From Acidobacteriota bacterium (GTDB lineage: Bacteria; Acidobacteriota; Polarisedimenticolia; Polarisedimenticolales; Polarisedimenticolaceae), in assembly GCA_011773795.1 (NCBI GenBank), contig WVWW01000208.1, forward strand, positions 1-18,702: a DNA stretch of 18,702 nucleotides, written 5' to 3'. Of this stretch, positions 1 to 9,074 are shown in pieces (the first letter of the stretch is position 1; every line of letters starts with the position of its first letter). Under the pieces are notes generated by a model, which worked only from the letters and a program-made list of their open reading frames with translations, had not been told where the DNA came from and searched no databases. Position numbers and translations under genes: made by a program.

Positions 1-374
1 CGCGCCCACCCGGGGCCTGCTCCGTCGACCTGATGAACTACGCCGGAGACGTCAGCACGTTTCGAGGTTGGGGCGAGGCGGTGGTCCACGGCGCGCTCAG
101 CGGCCGCTGGGAGCGCCCGTACAACGCCGCCGTGATCTTCAAGCGGGCTCAGGGTCGCGGTCGGATCCAGCGCGTCGAGGGCCTCGAGCGGCTCGTGGCG
201 CGCTATCGCCCGCACATCGTGCGTGTGGACCTGCTGCCGATCGGGGCGCAGCGCCGCGACTGGAAGGCCACGCTCCGTTCGGACGGCAACCTCGTGGTAC
301 GCCACCCCGACCTCGGTGCCACGCTGGAGATGGCCGACCGCGTCGGGACCGACCTGCAGCTGTACGCGGGCTAG
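1..374 (+). CDS. ATP-grasp domain protein, C-terminal fragment (5' end outside window)
   Basis: The reading frame is open from the left edge (first full codon at base 3) to a TAG at 372-374, so only about 123 C-terminal residues are visible. The run RPPGACSVDLMNYAGD near the start, followed by a Trp/Val-rich helix and a final VVRHPDLGATLEMADRV segment, matches the C-terminal lobe of ATP-grasp carboligase-like proteins. These are often annotated as biotin-carboxylase-family or amino-acid ligase proteins. In that family the RPPGG...D.MNYA stretch forms part of the ATP/metal site, which here keeps RPPG but has Ala for the second Gly. The substrate cannot be inferred without the N-terminal domains. 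The in-frame ATG at 33 is internal, not a start. The stop overlaps the stop of the convergent arginine deiminase gene inside the single tetramer CTAG (371-374). Confidence 0.7.
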   Translation, partial: RPPGACSVDLMNYAGDVSTFRGWGEAVVHGALSGRWERPYNAAVIFKRAQGRGRIQRVEGLERLVARYRPHIVRVDLLPIGAQRRDWKATLRSDGNLVVRHPDLGATLEMADRVGTDLQLYAG

Positions 375-1621
375 AGCTCGTCGCGAACGAGCGGGTGCGC
401 GAGGCAATGCGGGCCTCCGCGTGCGCGTGAGATCTCGTGGCTCCGTAGCAAGATGCAGACGCGTCCAGGCGCGTCGATGTCGATCTCGCGCTTGCCCAGC
501 AGAAGGTCCTCGGCCTCGACGATCTCGAATCCGCGACGATCGAGTTCCTCGGCCGTTGCGCGGTTGCGATCGAACAGCGTGATGACGCCCGGCGCGAGGG
601 CCAGCGTGTTGGCGCCGTCGGTCCACTGTTCACGTTGCTGGCTGACCGGATCGGCGCCGCCGCACGGTACCGGCTCCAGGTCGAGCCCGCGGTAGCGTAG
701 TGCCGACACCAGGTCTTCCCGCGCGCTGAACGGTAGGTCGGGATCGCCGAGATCGATCTCGTACACGTTTGCGTGCTCGTTGCCTCCGGGGAGGATGACC
801 GGTGCGTGGGCCAGGCAGAGGTCGCGATCGGCGGCGGTGAACAGCGTGTCCAAGTGCATGTAAGCCCGCCGCCGCGGTAGGTCCAGGACGAGCAGCCAGC
901 GGGGCCCACCCTCGATACGCGCCAGCGTGTGGGCGAGCCGCCGGATCCCGGCGCGGTTCGTGCGTTCGGACATGCCGACGGCAACGATCTCCTCGGACAA
1001 CACCAGGACGTCACCACCCTCGACCGTCGGACGCGTCGGGTCGGCGACGTCGGCGGGAACGCTGTCCGGTTCGGCGGGGTCCAGCGCCATCGGAACGGCG
1101 GTGAAATCCGGGTGATGGCGGAAGACCGTTCGAGCGAGCAACGACTCCGCGTGGCGCGCGGGGGTAGCCATCGCACCGATCAGCACGTGGTCGTGGAGCA
1201 CCACCTGCGGGTCGCGCTGGAAGCACCAGTTGGGCAGTGGGGGAATCTCGTAGAGCTCCCTCCCGTCTGCAGGCCGCACACCGCCGACGACGGCGCCCGC
1301 GAGATCCCCCGGTGCGAGGGATCGCAACGACTCACGCCGCTCCCGCGGCAGCCGGACCAAGAGCACGTCGACGACCCAGTCACGTGCCTCGCCGTTCTCG
1401 AGGGCCTCGGTCAGCAGCTGGGAGGAATCGAGCACCTCGATCCCGAGCAGTTGCATCACACGCCGGAACCGCCCGTGTTCGTCGCGCGCCATGTCGCCGT
1501 AGAGGATGTCGTCGAACAGCAGCTGCTCCATCATCGCCGGGACCATGCGGTCGACTTCCACACCCGGCTCGTGGACGAGCACCTTGCGCAACCGGCCGAC
1601 CTCGGATGTGACGCGAACCAT
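371..1621 (-). CDS. arcA: Arginine deiminase
   Basis: A 416-residue protein that should hydrolyse L-arginine to L-citrulline and ammonia in the cytoplasm, the first step of the arginine deiminase pathway. Length matches the family (about 405-420). The guanidino-modifying active site looks complete: FQRDP (residues 134-138, Asp137), EGGD (201-204, Glu201), MHLDT (255-259, His256 and Asp258) and the C-terminal RGGPHC with the nucleophile Cys406. The start ATG at 1621 was chosen because family homology (VTSEVGRLRKVLVHEPG) begins immediately after it; the open frame upstream reads into the preceding gene. Only 4 bases separate it from that gene's stop, so it is the last gene of an OPT-transporter operon. 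No ornithine carbamoyltransferase, carbamate kinase or ArcD antiporter gene lies in the window, so a full ATP-yielding pathway cannot be assumed. Confidence 0.93.
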   Translation of the reverse strand: MVRVTSEVGRLRKVLVHEPGVEVDRMVPAMMEQLLFDDILYGDMARDEHGRFRRVMQLLGIEVLDSSQLLTEALENGEARDWVVDVLLVRLPRERRESLRSLAPGDLAGAVVGGVRPADGRELYEIPPLPNWCFQRDPQVVLHDHVLIGAMATPARHAESLLARTVFRHHPDFTAVPMALDPAEPDSVPADVADPTRPTVEGGDVLVLSEEIVAVGMSERTNRAGIRRLAHTLARIEGGPRWLLVLDLPRRRAYMHLDTLFTAADRDLCLAHAPVILPGGNEHANVYEIDLGDPDLPFSAREDLVSALRYRGLDLEPVPCGGADPVSQQREQWTDGANTLALAPGVITLFDRNRATAEELDRRGFEIVEAEDLLLGKREIDIDAPGRVCILLRSHEISRARGGPHCLAHPLVRDEL

Positions 1622-1625
1622 GCCG

Positions 1626-2158
1626 CTAGCTTTGTTCCAGTCGCTCGAGGCTGCTCCGGGTCTGCTCGAACTGCGTGCGAGCCTTGGACAGGTACGCTCG
1701 GATCTCGTCGATGTACCCGTCGACCGAGGCCGACCAGACGCGATTGAGGTAGCGCTCGCCGGCGGCAAAATCGTTCATCACCTCGGCGTACGGCTGCAGC
1801 CCGTACGTGGTGGCGATCTGTTGGCGGTTGTCGGCGAAGAGGTTGAGGTCCTCGACGAACAGCTCGTCGATGCGACCGTGGACCGCGTAGGGGTCGAGCG
1901 TCTCACCCTCTTGATCGAGCTGACGGATGTTGGTGACGACACGATCGATCGCCTCACGCAACGCCTGCATGCCGGCGCCCTCGGCCGCCGTCGCTTCGGC
2001 CTCGCGCTGGGCCCCGAGGCGGCTCAGCACGATGCCGATGATGGCGACCACAACGGCCGGAATGAAGTAGCTCCACTCGACCGTGTTCTCCGCGGTTTGC
2101 GCGGCGACGAGCGTCCCAGCCAGGAAGCCGGCGGTCATCAGGAAAAAGCCGATGGCTC

Positions 2159-2162
<4 letters not shown>
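1626..2162 (-). CDS. Small membrane protein with two TM helices and a cytosolic or periplasmic helical domain
   Basis: 178 residues, family not recognised. Two hydrophobic segments lie at about residues 4-21 (AIGFFLMTAGFLAGTLVA) and 31-49 (YFIPAVVVAIIGIVLSRLG). They are followed by a long, charged, mostly helical region with coiled-coil character (about 65-90 and 150-178, ending in FEQTRSSLERLEQS). Its ATG at 2162 overlaps the OPT transporter stop in an ATGA (2159-2162), and its stop lies 4 bases before arcA, so it is tightly coupled to both. The context suggests an accessory or regulatory partner of the transporter, but that is inference from gene order. A much longer open frame continues upstream of the ATG in this phase; it runs through the OPT gene out of frame and has no credible protein content. 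Confidence 0.8.
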
Positions 2163-3898
<1,736 letters not shown>

Positions 3899-3902
3899 GA
3901 CG

Positions 3903-3955
3903 GGACCTCCGTTGCCGATGGAAGCCCGTTTGTATCACTCCGCGGGCCGAGGTCC
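3903..3955 (-). promoter_or_regulatory. Nested inverted repeats spanning the OPT promoter and Shine-Dalgarno
   Basis: The outer arms GGACCTC (3903-3909) and GAGGTCC (3949-3955) are perfect 7-base complements. Inside them lie GCCCG (3924-3928) and CGGGC (3943-3947), perfect 5-base complements with a 14-base loop. The proximal outer arm contains the OPT Shine-Dalgarno; the distal arm overlaps the proposed -35. In a transcript entering from miaE the SD could be paired, whereas a transcript starting near 3922 would lack the distal arms. The repeats are seen directly; the role is a hypothesis. Confidence 0.4.
3906..3910 (-). promoter_or_regulatory. Shine-Dalgarno GGAGG for the TTG-initiated OPT gene
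   Basis: On the minus strand GGAGG is followed by 7 bases and then TTG. This site decides the OPT start. It also forms part of a perfect 7-base arm that can pair with an upstream copy (see the nested dyad at 3903-3955). Confidence 0.75.
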
Positions 3956-3957
3956 AA
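3929..3957 (-). promoter_or_regulatory. Putative sigma70-type promoter for the OPT operon
   Basis: On the minus strand: TTGGAC (3952-3957) as -35, 17-base spacer, TACAAA (3929-3934) as -10, preceded by TG one base away (extended -10). Transcription would start near 3922, giving a leader of about 24 bases with the GGAGG site. Visual match only. Confidence 0.4.
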
Positions 3958-3961
3958 GCGC

Positions 3962-4606
3962 TCAGCCGTGAACCGTGGGACAGGTGCCGCGGCCGGTCAT
4001 CAGCTCCCGCTCGCGCCGCAACCACTGCTCCCAACGCAGCTGAAACCAGCCGTCGTCGACGTCGCGGCCCGCCAGTCGGTGAAACGTCTGCCAGTGGCGC
4101 TTCTCGGCGGGTCCGAGATCGAACAACAGATCGGCGACCTCGGTGTCGCGCTCGGCCAAAACCGCCAGCAGGCGCGTGAAGCGCTCGCAGCTTCGCGCCT
4201 CGATCAACGCGCCGACGAGCAGGCGATCGCACTTCAGCGCCGTCTCGTTCTCGCGTTCCATCGCCTCGTGCAATCCCTGGACGTAGGGGTTCGATCGCCT
4301 CTTCGAGGGCTGCAGGCCCCGGCGGTGAAGCAACTGGGACACGCGCCGGAGGTGCGTGACCTCCTCGGCGGCGAGTGCCGTCATGGCATCGACCAACTCC
4401 GGGTCGCCGGGGTAGTGGGCCACGAGGTTGAGCCCGAACAGAGCCGCCTGTTGCTCGCAGACGGCGTGATCGGCGAGAAACTCGGGCAAGCGGTCCGCAG
4501 CAAGCTCGGCCCAACCCGCCGGGGTCGGCGTCAGCAGCGGCAGCTCTTCAACGGCCGCAAGAAACCGCTCGCGATGGCGTTCGCGGCGGCTTTCCGCCTC
4601 AGCCAC
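3962..4606 (-). CDS. miaE: tRNA-(ms2io6A)-hydroxylase, MiaE-like
   Basis: A 214-residue ferritin-like diiron protein. MiaE hydroxylates the isopentenyl group of 2-methylthio-N6-isopentenyladenosine at tRNA position 37, using O2. The expected carboxylate/histidine set is visible: Glu51 (VCEQQ), Glu82-x2-His85 (EEVTH), Glu136 (LIEARS) and Glu168-x2-His171 (EKRHW). The segment from LADHAVCEQQAALFGLNLV through QLLHRRGL reads as typical MiaE. The most likely start is a GTG at 4606, overlapping the pckA stop within GTGGCTGA. The open frame runs further upstream, but those residues (Arg/Ser/Pro-rich) are pckA sequence in another frame. The ribosome site is weak (AGGCGG), consistent with translational coupling to pckA. 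Substrate synthesis would need MiaA and MiaB, not in this window. Confidence 0.87.
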   Translation of the reverse strand: MAEAESRRERHRERFLAAVEELPLLTPTPAGWAELAADRLPEFLADHAVCEQQAALFGLNLVAHYPGDPELVDAMTALAAEEVTHLRRVSQLLHRRGLQPSKRRSNPYVQGLHEAMERENETALKCDRLLVGALIEARSCERFTRLLAVLAERDTEVADLLFDLGPAEKRHWQTFHRLAGRDVDDGWFQLRWEQWLRRERELMTGRGTCPTVHG

Positions 4607-6197
4607 CGGGGGCCGCCTGTCGAACGGCCTCGTCGACGCCGTCGGAATAGCGCTCGAAATTCTCCCGGAACATCGCCGCCAGCTTGGCCGCCTGCTCGTC
4701 GTACGCCGCACCATCGGTCCAAGTGGCGCGCGGGCTCAGGATCCGGTCCGGGACGCCGGCGAGCTTCGTCGGGATGGCCAGACCGAAGACCGGCTCGGCC
4801 ACGAGCTCGTCGCCCGCGATCTCTCCGCCCAGGATCGCGCGCACCATGGCGCGGGTGTGCGGGATCGCGATGCGGTGGCCGGTGCCGTAAGGCCCGGCGG
4901 TCCAGCCGGTGTTGAGCAACCAGACGTGCGGCCGGTGTGCTCGAATCTTGTCGCCGAGCATCTTCGCGTAGACGCCGGGGTGCAGCGGCAGGAACGGTTC
5001 TCCGAAACAGGCGCTGAAGGTCGCCTGGGGCTCGGTCACGCCGCGCTCGGTTCCGGCGACCTTGGCCGTGTACCCGCTGAGGAAGTAGTACATCGCCTGC
5101 TCCGCCGTCAGCTTGGAGAGCGGCGGCAAGACCCCGAACGCATCCGCGGTCAGGAAGACGATGTTCTGCGGGTGACCGGAGGCGCTGCTTTCGACGATGT
5201 TCGGCAGATGCGTGATCGGGTAGGCCGCACGGGTGTTCTCCGTTTTCGATGCGTCGTCGAGGTCGAGCGCGCCGGCCGCGTCGATCGCGACGTTTTCGAG
5301 CAGCGTCCCGAAGCGTTCCGTGGTCGCGTAGATCTCAGGCTCGTGCTCGCGGACCAGACGGATCACCTTGGCGTAGCAGCCGCCCTCGAAATTGAAGATG
5401 CCGTCGTCGCTCCAGCCGTGCTCGTCGTCGCCGATGAGCGGGCGCTGCGGGTCGGCCGAGAGCGTGGTCTTGCCCGTGCCCGACAGGCCGAAGAACAGCG
5501 CGGTGTCGCCGTCGGCGCCGACGTTCGCCGAGCAGTGCATCGACAGCACGCCGGCCTTGGGCAGCAGGTAGTTGAGCAGCGTGAAGACCGACTTCTTGAT
5601 TTCGCCCGCGTAGCGCGTTCCACCGATGAGCACGATGCGACGCTCGAGGTTGAGCATCACGAAGGCCTCCGAACGGGTGCCGTCACGCTCGGGATCCGCC
5701 TCGAACTCCGGCGCGTGCACGATGTGGCACCCCGGGGTGAAGGCGGCCAGTTCGCCTTCCTCGGGACGGACCAGAAGGTTGCGCGCGAACAGGGCGTGCC
5801 AGGGGCTCTCGGTCAGCAGTCGGACGGACAACCGATGCGCCGGATCGGCTCCGCCGTGGAGGTCTTGGACGAACAGCTCCTTGCCCGACAGGTACTCGCA
5901 GACACGCCGGTACAGCGCGTCGAAGACGTCCGCGCCGAGCGGTTGGTTGACCTTGCCCCAGGCGATCTCGTCCTCGATCGCCGCCTGCCGGACAACGAAC
6001 TTGTCCTTGGGCGAGCGACCGGTGTAGGGCGTCGTGTCGACGACCAACGGTCCGCCCACGGCCAACTGTCCGGTCCCGCGCCGGAGGGTCTCCTCGACGA
6101 GTAGAGGCTCCGAGAGGTTCGCACGTAGCCGGCCCGCGCGGATGCCCAGCTCGGAGACGGCCCGGTCGAGTAGGGTCGGTTCCGGCAGTCGTTGCAT
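4599..6197 (-). CDS. pckA: Phosphoenolpyruvate carboxykinase (ATP)
   Basis: 532 residues. It converts oxaloacetate and ATP to phosphoenolpyruvate, CO2 and ADP, the entry step of gluconeogenesis. The ATP-dependent class is shown by YTGRSPKDKF (58-67), GGTRYAGEIKKS (192-203), the P-loop GLSGTGKTT (237-245), the metal-binding kinase-2 motif LIGDDEHGW (254-262), FEGGCYAK, and LLNTGWTAGPYGTG. Arg61, Tyr196, Lys201 and His221 sit at the expected substrate and metal positions. Length fits the family (about 525-540). I chose the ATG at 6197. An in-frame ATG at 6242 would add 15 residues, but it lies inside the proposed -10 hexamer. The gene overlaps miaE by 8 bases and is divergent from rnd; a perfect 8-bp inverted repeat lies upstream and may control it. 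Confidence 0.96.
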   Translation of the reverse strand: MQRLPEPTLLDRAVSELGIRAGRLRANLSEPLLVEETLRRGTGQLAVGGPLVVDTTPYTGRSPKDKFVVRQAAIEDEIAWGKVNQPLGADVFDALYRRVCEYLSGKELFVQDLHGGADPAHRLSVRLLTESPWHALFARNLLVRPEEGELAAFTPGCHIVHAPEFEADPERDGTRSEAFVMLNLERRIVLIGGTRYAGEIKKSVFTLLNYLLPKAGVLSMHCSANVGADGDTALFFGLSGTGKTTLSADPQRPLIGDDEHGWSDDGIFNFEGGCYAKVIRLVREHEPEIYATTERFGTLLENVAIDAAGALDLDDASKTENTRAAYPITHLPNIVESSASGHPQNIVFLTADAFGVLPPLSKLTAEQAMYYFLSGYTAKVAGTERGVTEPQATFSACFGEPFLPLHPGVYAKMLGDKIRAHRPHVWLLNTGWTAGPYGTGHRIAIPHTRAMVRAILGGEIAGDELVAEPVFGLAIPTKLAGVPDRILSPRATWTDGAAYDEQAAKLAAMFRENFERYSDGVDEAVRQAAPGG

Positions 6198-6237
6198 CTC
6201 GGCCCCCGTCGTCACCACACAAATGGGCGAAACGCTC

Positions 6238-6265
6238 ACCATAGCGCCTGAACAGGATCTTGCAA
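6238..6265 (-). promoter_or_regulatory. Putative pckA promoter
   Basis: On the minus strand TTGCAA (6260-6265), 16-base spacer, TATGGT (6238-6243). Predicted transcription start is near 6231, leaving a leader of about 34 bases before the ATG at 6197 and excluding the upstream ATG at 6242 as a start. Visual match only. Confidence 0.4.
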
Positions 6266-6283
6266 AGAGTCTCCGGGCGGCGC

Positions 6284-6312
6284 TTGACGCTCGAGTTGCG
6301 AGCGTCTAGCCT
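6284..6312 (+). promoter_or_regulatory. Putative rnd promoter, possibly leaderless
   Basis: TTGACG (6284-6289), 17-base spacer, TAGCCT (6307-6312). Only 7 bases separate the -10 from the rnd ATG at 6320, so transcription would begin at or next to the start codon. No Shine-Dalgarno precedes that ATG, which fits a leaderless mRNA. Visual match only. Confidence 0.35.
6286..6306. promoter_or_regulatory. Perfect 8-bp inverted repeat, candidate operator between pckA and rnd
   Basis: GACGCTCG (6286-6293) and CGAGCGTC (6299-6306) are exact reverse complements separated by AGTTG. The 21-bp dyad fills the space between the -35 and -10 of the proposed rnd promoter. It lies about 55-75 bases upstream of the proposed pckA transcription start. 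This geometry suits a dimeric regulator that blocks rnd and/or activates pckA. No T-run follows on either strand, so a terminator is unlikely. Confidence 0.5.
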
Positions 6313-6319
6313 CCGCGCG

Positions 6320-7450
6320 ATGGACCGCCAAGCCAGCTGGATCGACCGCACCGAGGATCTCGAGGAAGCCCTCTCCGGGCTGGGCAACGGACCGCTGGCG
6401 ATCGATACCGAGGCGGACTCGTTGCACCACTACCCGGAGAAGGTGTGCCTCATCCAGCTCAGCTTCGGGGATCGCGACTACCTCGTCGATCCGCTGGCGG
6501 AGATCTCGCTCGACCCGTTGGCCGAACGGCTCGCCGACCGCTCGATCCTCAAGATCCTCCACGGTGCGGACTACGACTTGCGCATGCTGCATCGAGGATT
6601 CGGCATGACGTTCGCCGGCCTGTTCGACACGATGATCGCGGCTCGTATCGTGGGCGAGACACGGTTCGGTCTGGCCGCGCTGCTGGAACAGCATTTCGGT
6701 GTGCCGTTGGACAAGAAGTTCCAGCGTGCGGATTGGTCGAAGCGTCCGTTGACGCCGGAGATGGCGCGCTACGCCGCGATGGATACGCACTACCTGATCG
6801 CGTTGCAGTCGACCCTCGCGTCGCGCCTCGAAGCGTTGGGCCGGAGCGGGTGGGCCGCGGAGGAGTTCGAGCGTCTCGAGGGAATCCGCAGCGCGCCGCG
6901 CACCGACTCGGACCAGGGGTTCCGGCGTGTGAAAGGATCCGGGAGGCTCGAGCGTAAGAAGATGGCCGTGCTTCGAGAGTTGTGGGCGCTGCGTGAAACG
7001 TACGCCCTGCACCTCGACAGGCCGCCGTTCCGCGTCTTGAACGACGAACGCTTGCTGGAATTGACGGAAAACCCACCGCGGCGCATGACGGAGTTGGAAA
7101 CGATGAAGCGTTTGCCGCGGCCCTGGCGTCACGGTCGTCGGGCACGCGAGCTGCTGGACGCGATCCGAACCGGACTGGACATGCCCAGCGAGCGGTGGCC
7201 GAGGCGTTCGAAGGGGGGGCGAGGTCGCTCCTCGACGAAGGTTTGCGACGAGCGGTTGGCCGCGATCCGCGAACATCGCGACCGCATCGCAGGGGAACTG
7301 GGTCTGGAGCCGTCGCTCGTCGGGCCGCGGGCCGTCCTGGAAGAAATCGTCGACCGGATGGTCTCGGGCGAGGACCCGGCCGCGACCCCGGACCTGCGGC
7401 GTTGGCAGTGGAAACTGCTGGCTCCTGCGGCGGAGACGAGGCCGGGTTAA
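6320..7450 (+). CDS. rnd: Ribonuclease D (DEDDy 3'-5' exonuclease with HRDC domain)
   Basis: 376 residues, almost the length of E. coli RNase D (375). This enzyme trims 3' ends of tRNA precursors and other small RNAs. The exonuclease core shows DTEAD (Asp29, Glu31), HGADYDLRML (Asp86) and YAAMDTHYL (Tyr151, Asp155), the DEDDy catalytic set, plus FDTMIAARIVGE and GLAALLEQHFGV. An HRDC nucleic-acid-binding domain follows at about 212-285 (RVLNDERLLELTENPPRRMTEL), and the C-terminus to 376 is a second helical region. The ATG at 6320 (MDRQASWIDRTEDLEEAL) is preferred to an in-frame ATG at 6260, whose extra residues do not resemble the family and which falls inside the promoter region. The PDZ gene follows 63 bases downstream and may be cotranscribed. 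Confidence 0.93.
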   Translation: MDRQASWIDRTEDLEEALSGLGNGPLAIDTEADSLHHYPEKVCLIQLSFGDRDYLVDPLAEISLDPLAERLADRSILKILHGADYDLRMLHRGFGMTFAGLFDTMIAARIVGETRFGLAALLEQHFGVPLDKKFQRADWSKRPLTPEMARYAAMDTHYLIALQSTLASRLEALGRSGWAAEEFERLEGIRSAPRTDSDQGFRRVKGSGRLERKKMAVLRELWALRETYALHLDRPPFRVLNDERLLELTENPPRRMTELETMKRLPRPWRHGRRARELLDAIRTGLDMPSERWPRRSKGGRGRSSTKVCDERLAAIREHRDRIAGELGLEPSLVGPRAVLEEIVDRMVSGEDPAATPDLRRWQWKLLAPAAETRPG

Positions 7451-7513
7451 CGAATCGTCTTTTGCCGGTTTCGGGCGTAGTAGACAGGCAGGGGCGAAGT
7501 TCCGAGGTCGTCT

Positions 7514-8410
7514 ATGGTGATGTTCTTCCGAGCAGGGAAAGTCGTAGCGGCGGTGCTGGCGTTGCTCCTGGCGGGTGCGGCGGCGACCGCGGCGGAGCCA
7601 CGTGCCGACGCCTCCAAACCGTGGCTCGGGGTGTACCTCGCGGACGAGGTCGACGGCGGGATCCGCATCGTCGCCGTCGTACCCGGCGGGCCTGCGTCTG
7701 TCGCAGGATTGAGATCGGGCGATCTGATGATCGAGGCGGACAACGTTCAGCTGGCCGACCAGGAAGCGCTCGAGCGCGTCCTCACGAACCGGGGCAGCGA
7801 AGCGGTTCTGAGCGTGGCCGTTCTGCGCGACGGACAGGCGCACACGTTCGAGGTGCGTCCGACGGAGCGTTCGACCGCGTGGCCACTCGCCGTAGCGGTC
7901 CCTGAACCGCCCGCCATCCTCGCCCAACCGCCGCTGTCGGTACCGGGTGGGCAGCCCGGGGCCAAGACCGTCGAGATCACCGACGAACTACGGCAGCACT
8001 ACGGGGCGCCGGCGGGCCGCGGTGTCCTGGTGGTTCGGGTGGACGAGGCGGGCGCGTGTCGCGAGGCCGGTATCGAGGTCGGGGACGTCCTGGTCGAGGT
8101 GGGCGAGCAACCCGTGAAGACACCGCTGGAACTCGAGATCGCATTCGCGCGTCGGGATCGCAACGAGCCGCTGGAGATCAGGATCGTCCGCGACCGCAAA
8201 CCCGTCGTCAAGACGATCCCGGCCGCGGTGGCGATCGCTCCGACGGCACCTCGGGTGCCCCGCGCGACCCGAGAGTCGCACGTGCGCAATCTCGAGCGCT
8301 CGATCGAGATGCTGGAACGCCGCATCGAGGAACTGCGCCGGCAGCTGGCGGAAGTCAAGAAAGAGGCCCCGGTGCCGCATCGCGAGAAGCCGGCCAACCC
8401 CGATCGCTGA
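7514..8410 (+). CDS. Exported protein with two PDZ domains and a C-terminal coiled coil
   Basis: 298 residues. Residues 1-27 form a Sec signal peptide (MVMFFRAGKVVAAVLALLLA, then AAATAA). PDZ domain 1 covers about 36-116 (WLGVYLAD...GGPASVAGLRSGDLMIEADN) and PDZ domain 2 about 154-233 (GRGVLVVRVDEAGACREAGIEVGDVLVEVGE). A charged helix at about 255-284 (LERSIEMLERRIEELRRQL) predicts a coiled coil. PDZ domains bind C-terminal or internal peptide motifs. No HtrA/DegP serine protease domain is present, so this is probably an adaptor or scaffold in the periplasm. A GAGG site 6 bases before the ATG at 7514 supports the start. The last 56 bases overlap the convergent HAD gene; this tail (APVPHREKPANPDR) lies outside the domains. 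Confidence 0.85.
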   Translation: MVMFFRAGKVVAAVLALLLAGAAATAAEPRADASKPWLGVYLADEVDGGIRIVAVVPGGPASVAGLRSGDLMIEADNVQLADQEALERVLTNRGSEAVLSVAVLRDGQAHTFEVRPTERSTAWPLAVAVPEPPAILAQPPLSVPGGQPGAKTVEITDELRQHYGAPAGRGVLVVRVDEAGACREAGIEVGDVLVEVGEQPVKTPLELEIAFARRDRNEPLEIRIVRDRKPVVKTIPAAVAIAPTAPRVPRATRESHVRNLERSIEMLERRIEELRRQLAEVKKEAPVPHREKPANPDR

Positions 8411-9074
8411 GCCACGCCGGCAGCGCGGCAAGACCGGCCAACACGGTTGATCCCGCGGAGTTCAGCTCGGCCGGTGGTGCGGAGCCGCCCGTGACCAGCA
8501 CGACCTCGACTCCCGCGCGCCGGCCCGTGACGGCATCCAGCGGCATGTCTCCGACGTAGAGCGTCCTTTCGGTTGCCGTTCCCATCCTGTCGAGACAGCG
8601 ACGCAACATCGCCGGATGCGGCTTGGTGGTTCCGACGGTATCCGGGCCCTCGACGGTAACGAACAGGTCATCCCAGCTTAGTTGGCGCAGGATCAACGTC
8701 GAGAACCGAGCGGGTTTGTTACTCGCGAGGGCCATCCGGTAACCCACACGCGCGAGCCCGTGAAGGGTGGCGTCGACACCGGGGAGCGGACGTGTCCCCG
8801 CGGCAAAAACCGCGGCGTAGCGCTCGCGGAAATGGCGCACGCCGTCCTCGATCCTGTCCGGGCCGACCCATTCCCCGATCAGGTGCTCCAGGCCGTGGCC
8901 GACCGCCGCCCTCACGGTGGCGGGATCCAACGGCTCGAGCCCGTACATCGCCCGTGCGTGATTGAGCGATTCCGTGATCGCGTCATAGGAGTCGACGAGG
9001 GTCCCGTCGAGATCGAGGATCAGACCGAAGGTGCCGACGTCTACTCCTGAGCCGGAGCGACTGCCGGAGGACAC
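8355..9074 (-). CDS. HAD-superfamily phosphatase, phosphoglycolate-phosphatase-like
   Basis: About 239 residues if started at the GTG at 9074. HAD motif I is DLDGT (about 21-25, nucleophile and acid/base Asp). Motif II is ASNKP, the motif III Lys is in TTKPHP, and motif IV is VGDMPLDAVTGRRAGV. A helical cap (subclass IA) between motifs I and II fits phosphoglycolate phosphatase/Gph-like or related nucleotide and sugar-phosphate phosphatases; the substrate is not determined. The start is uncertain: homology begins near FGLILDLDG. An AGGAG sits on the minus strand at 9044-9048, but no ATG, GTG or TTG follows at a suitable distance. The nearest in-frame GTG (9074) lacks a ribosome site. The gene overlaps the small cysteine-rich gene upstream and, by 56 bases, the convergent PDZ gene downstream. 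Confidence 0.85.
   Translation of the reverse strand: MSSGSRSGSGVDVGTFGLILDLDGTLVDSYDAITESLNHARAMYGLEPLDPATVRAAVGHGLEHLIGEWVGPDRIEDGVRHFRERYAAVFAAGTRPLPGVDATLHGLARVGYRMALASNKPARFSTLILRQLSWDDLFVTVEGPDTVGTTKPHPAMLRRCLDRMGTATERTLYVGDMPLDAVTGRRAGVEVVLVTGGSAPPAELNSAGSTVLAGLAALPAWLSDRGWPASRDAAPGPLS

Noticed and set aside
6236..7927. A 563-codon open frame antisense to rnd and the PDZ gene
   Set aside because: No recognisable motif, and the sense strand carries the full DEDDy and PDZ signatures.
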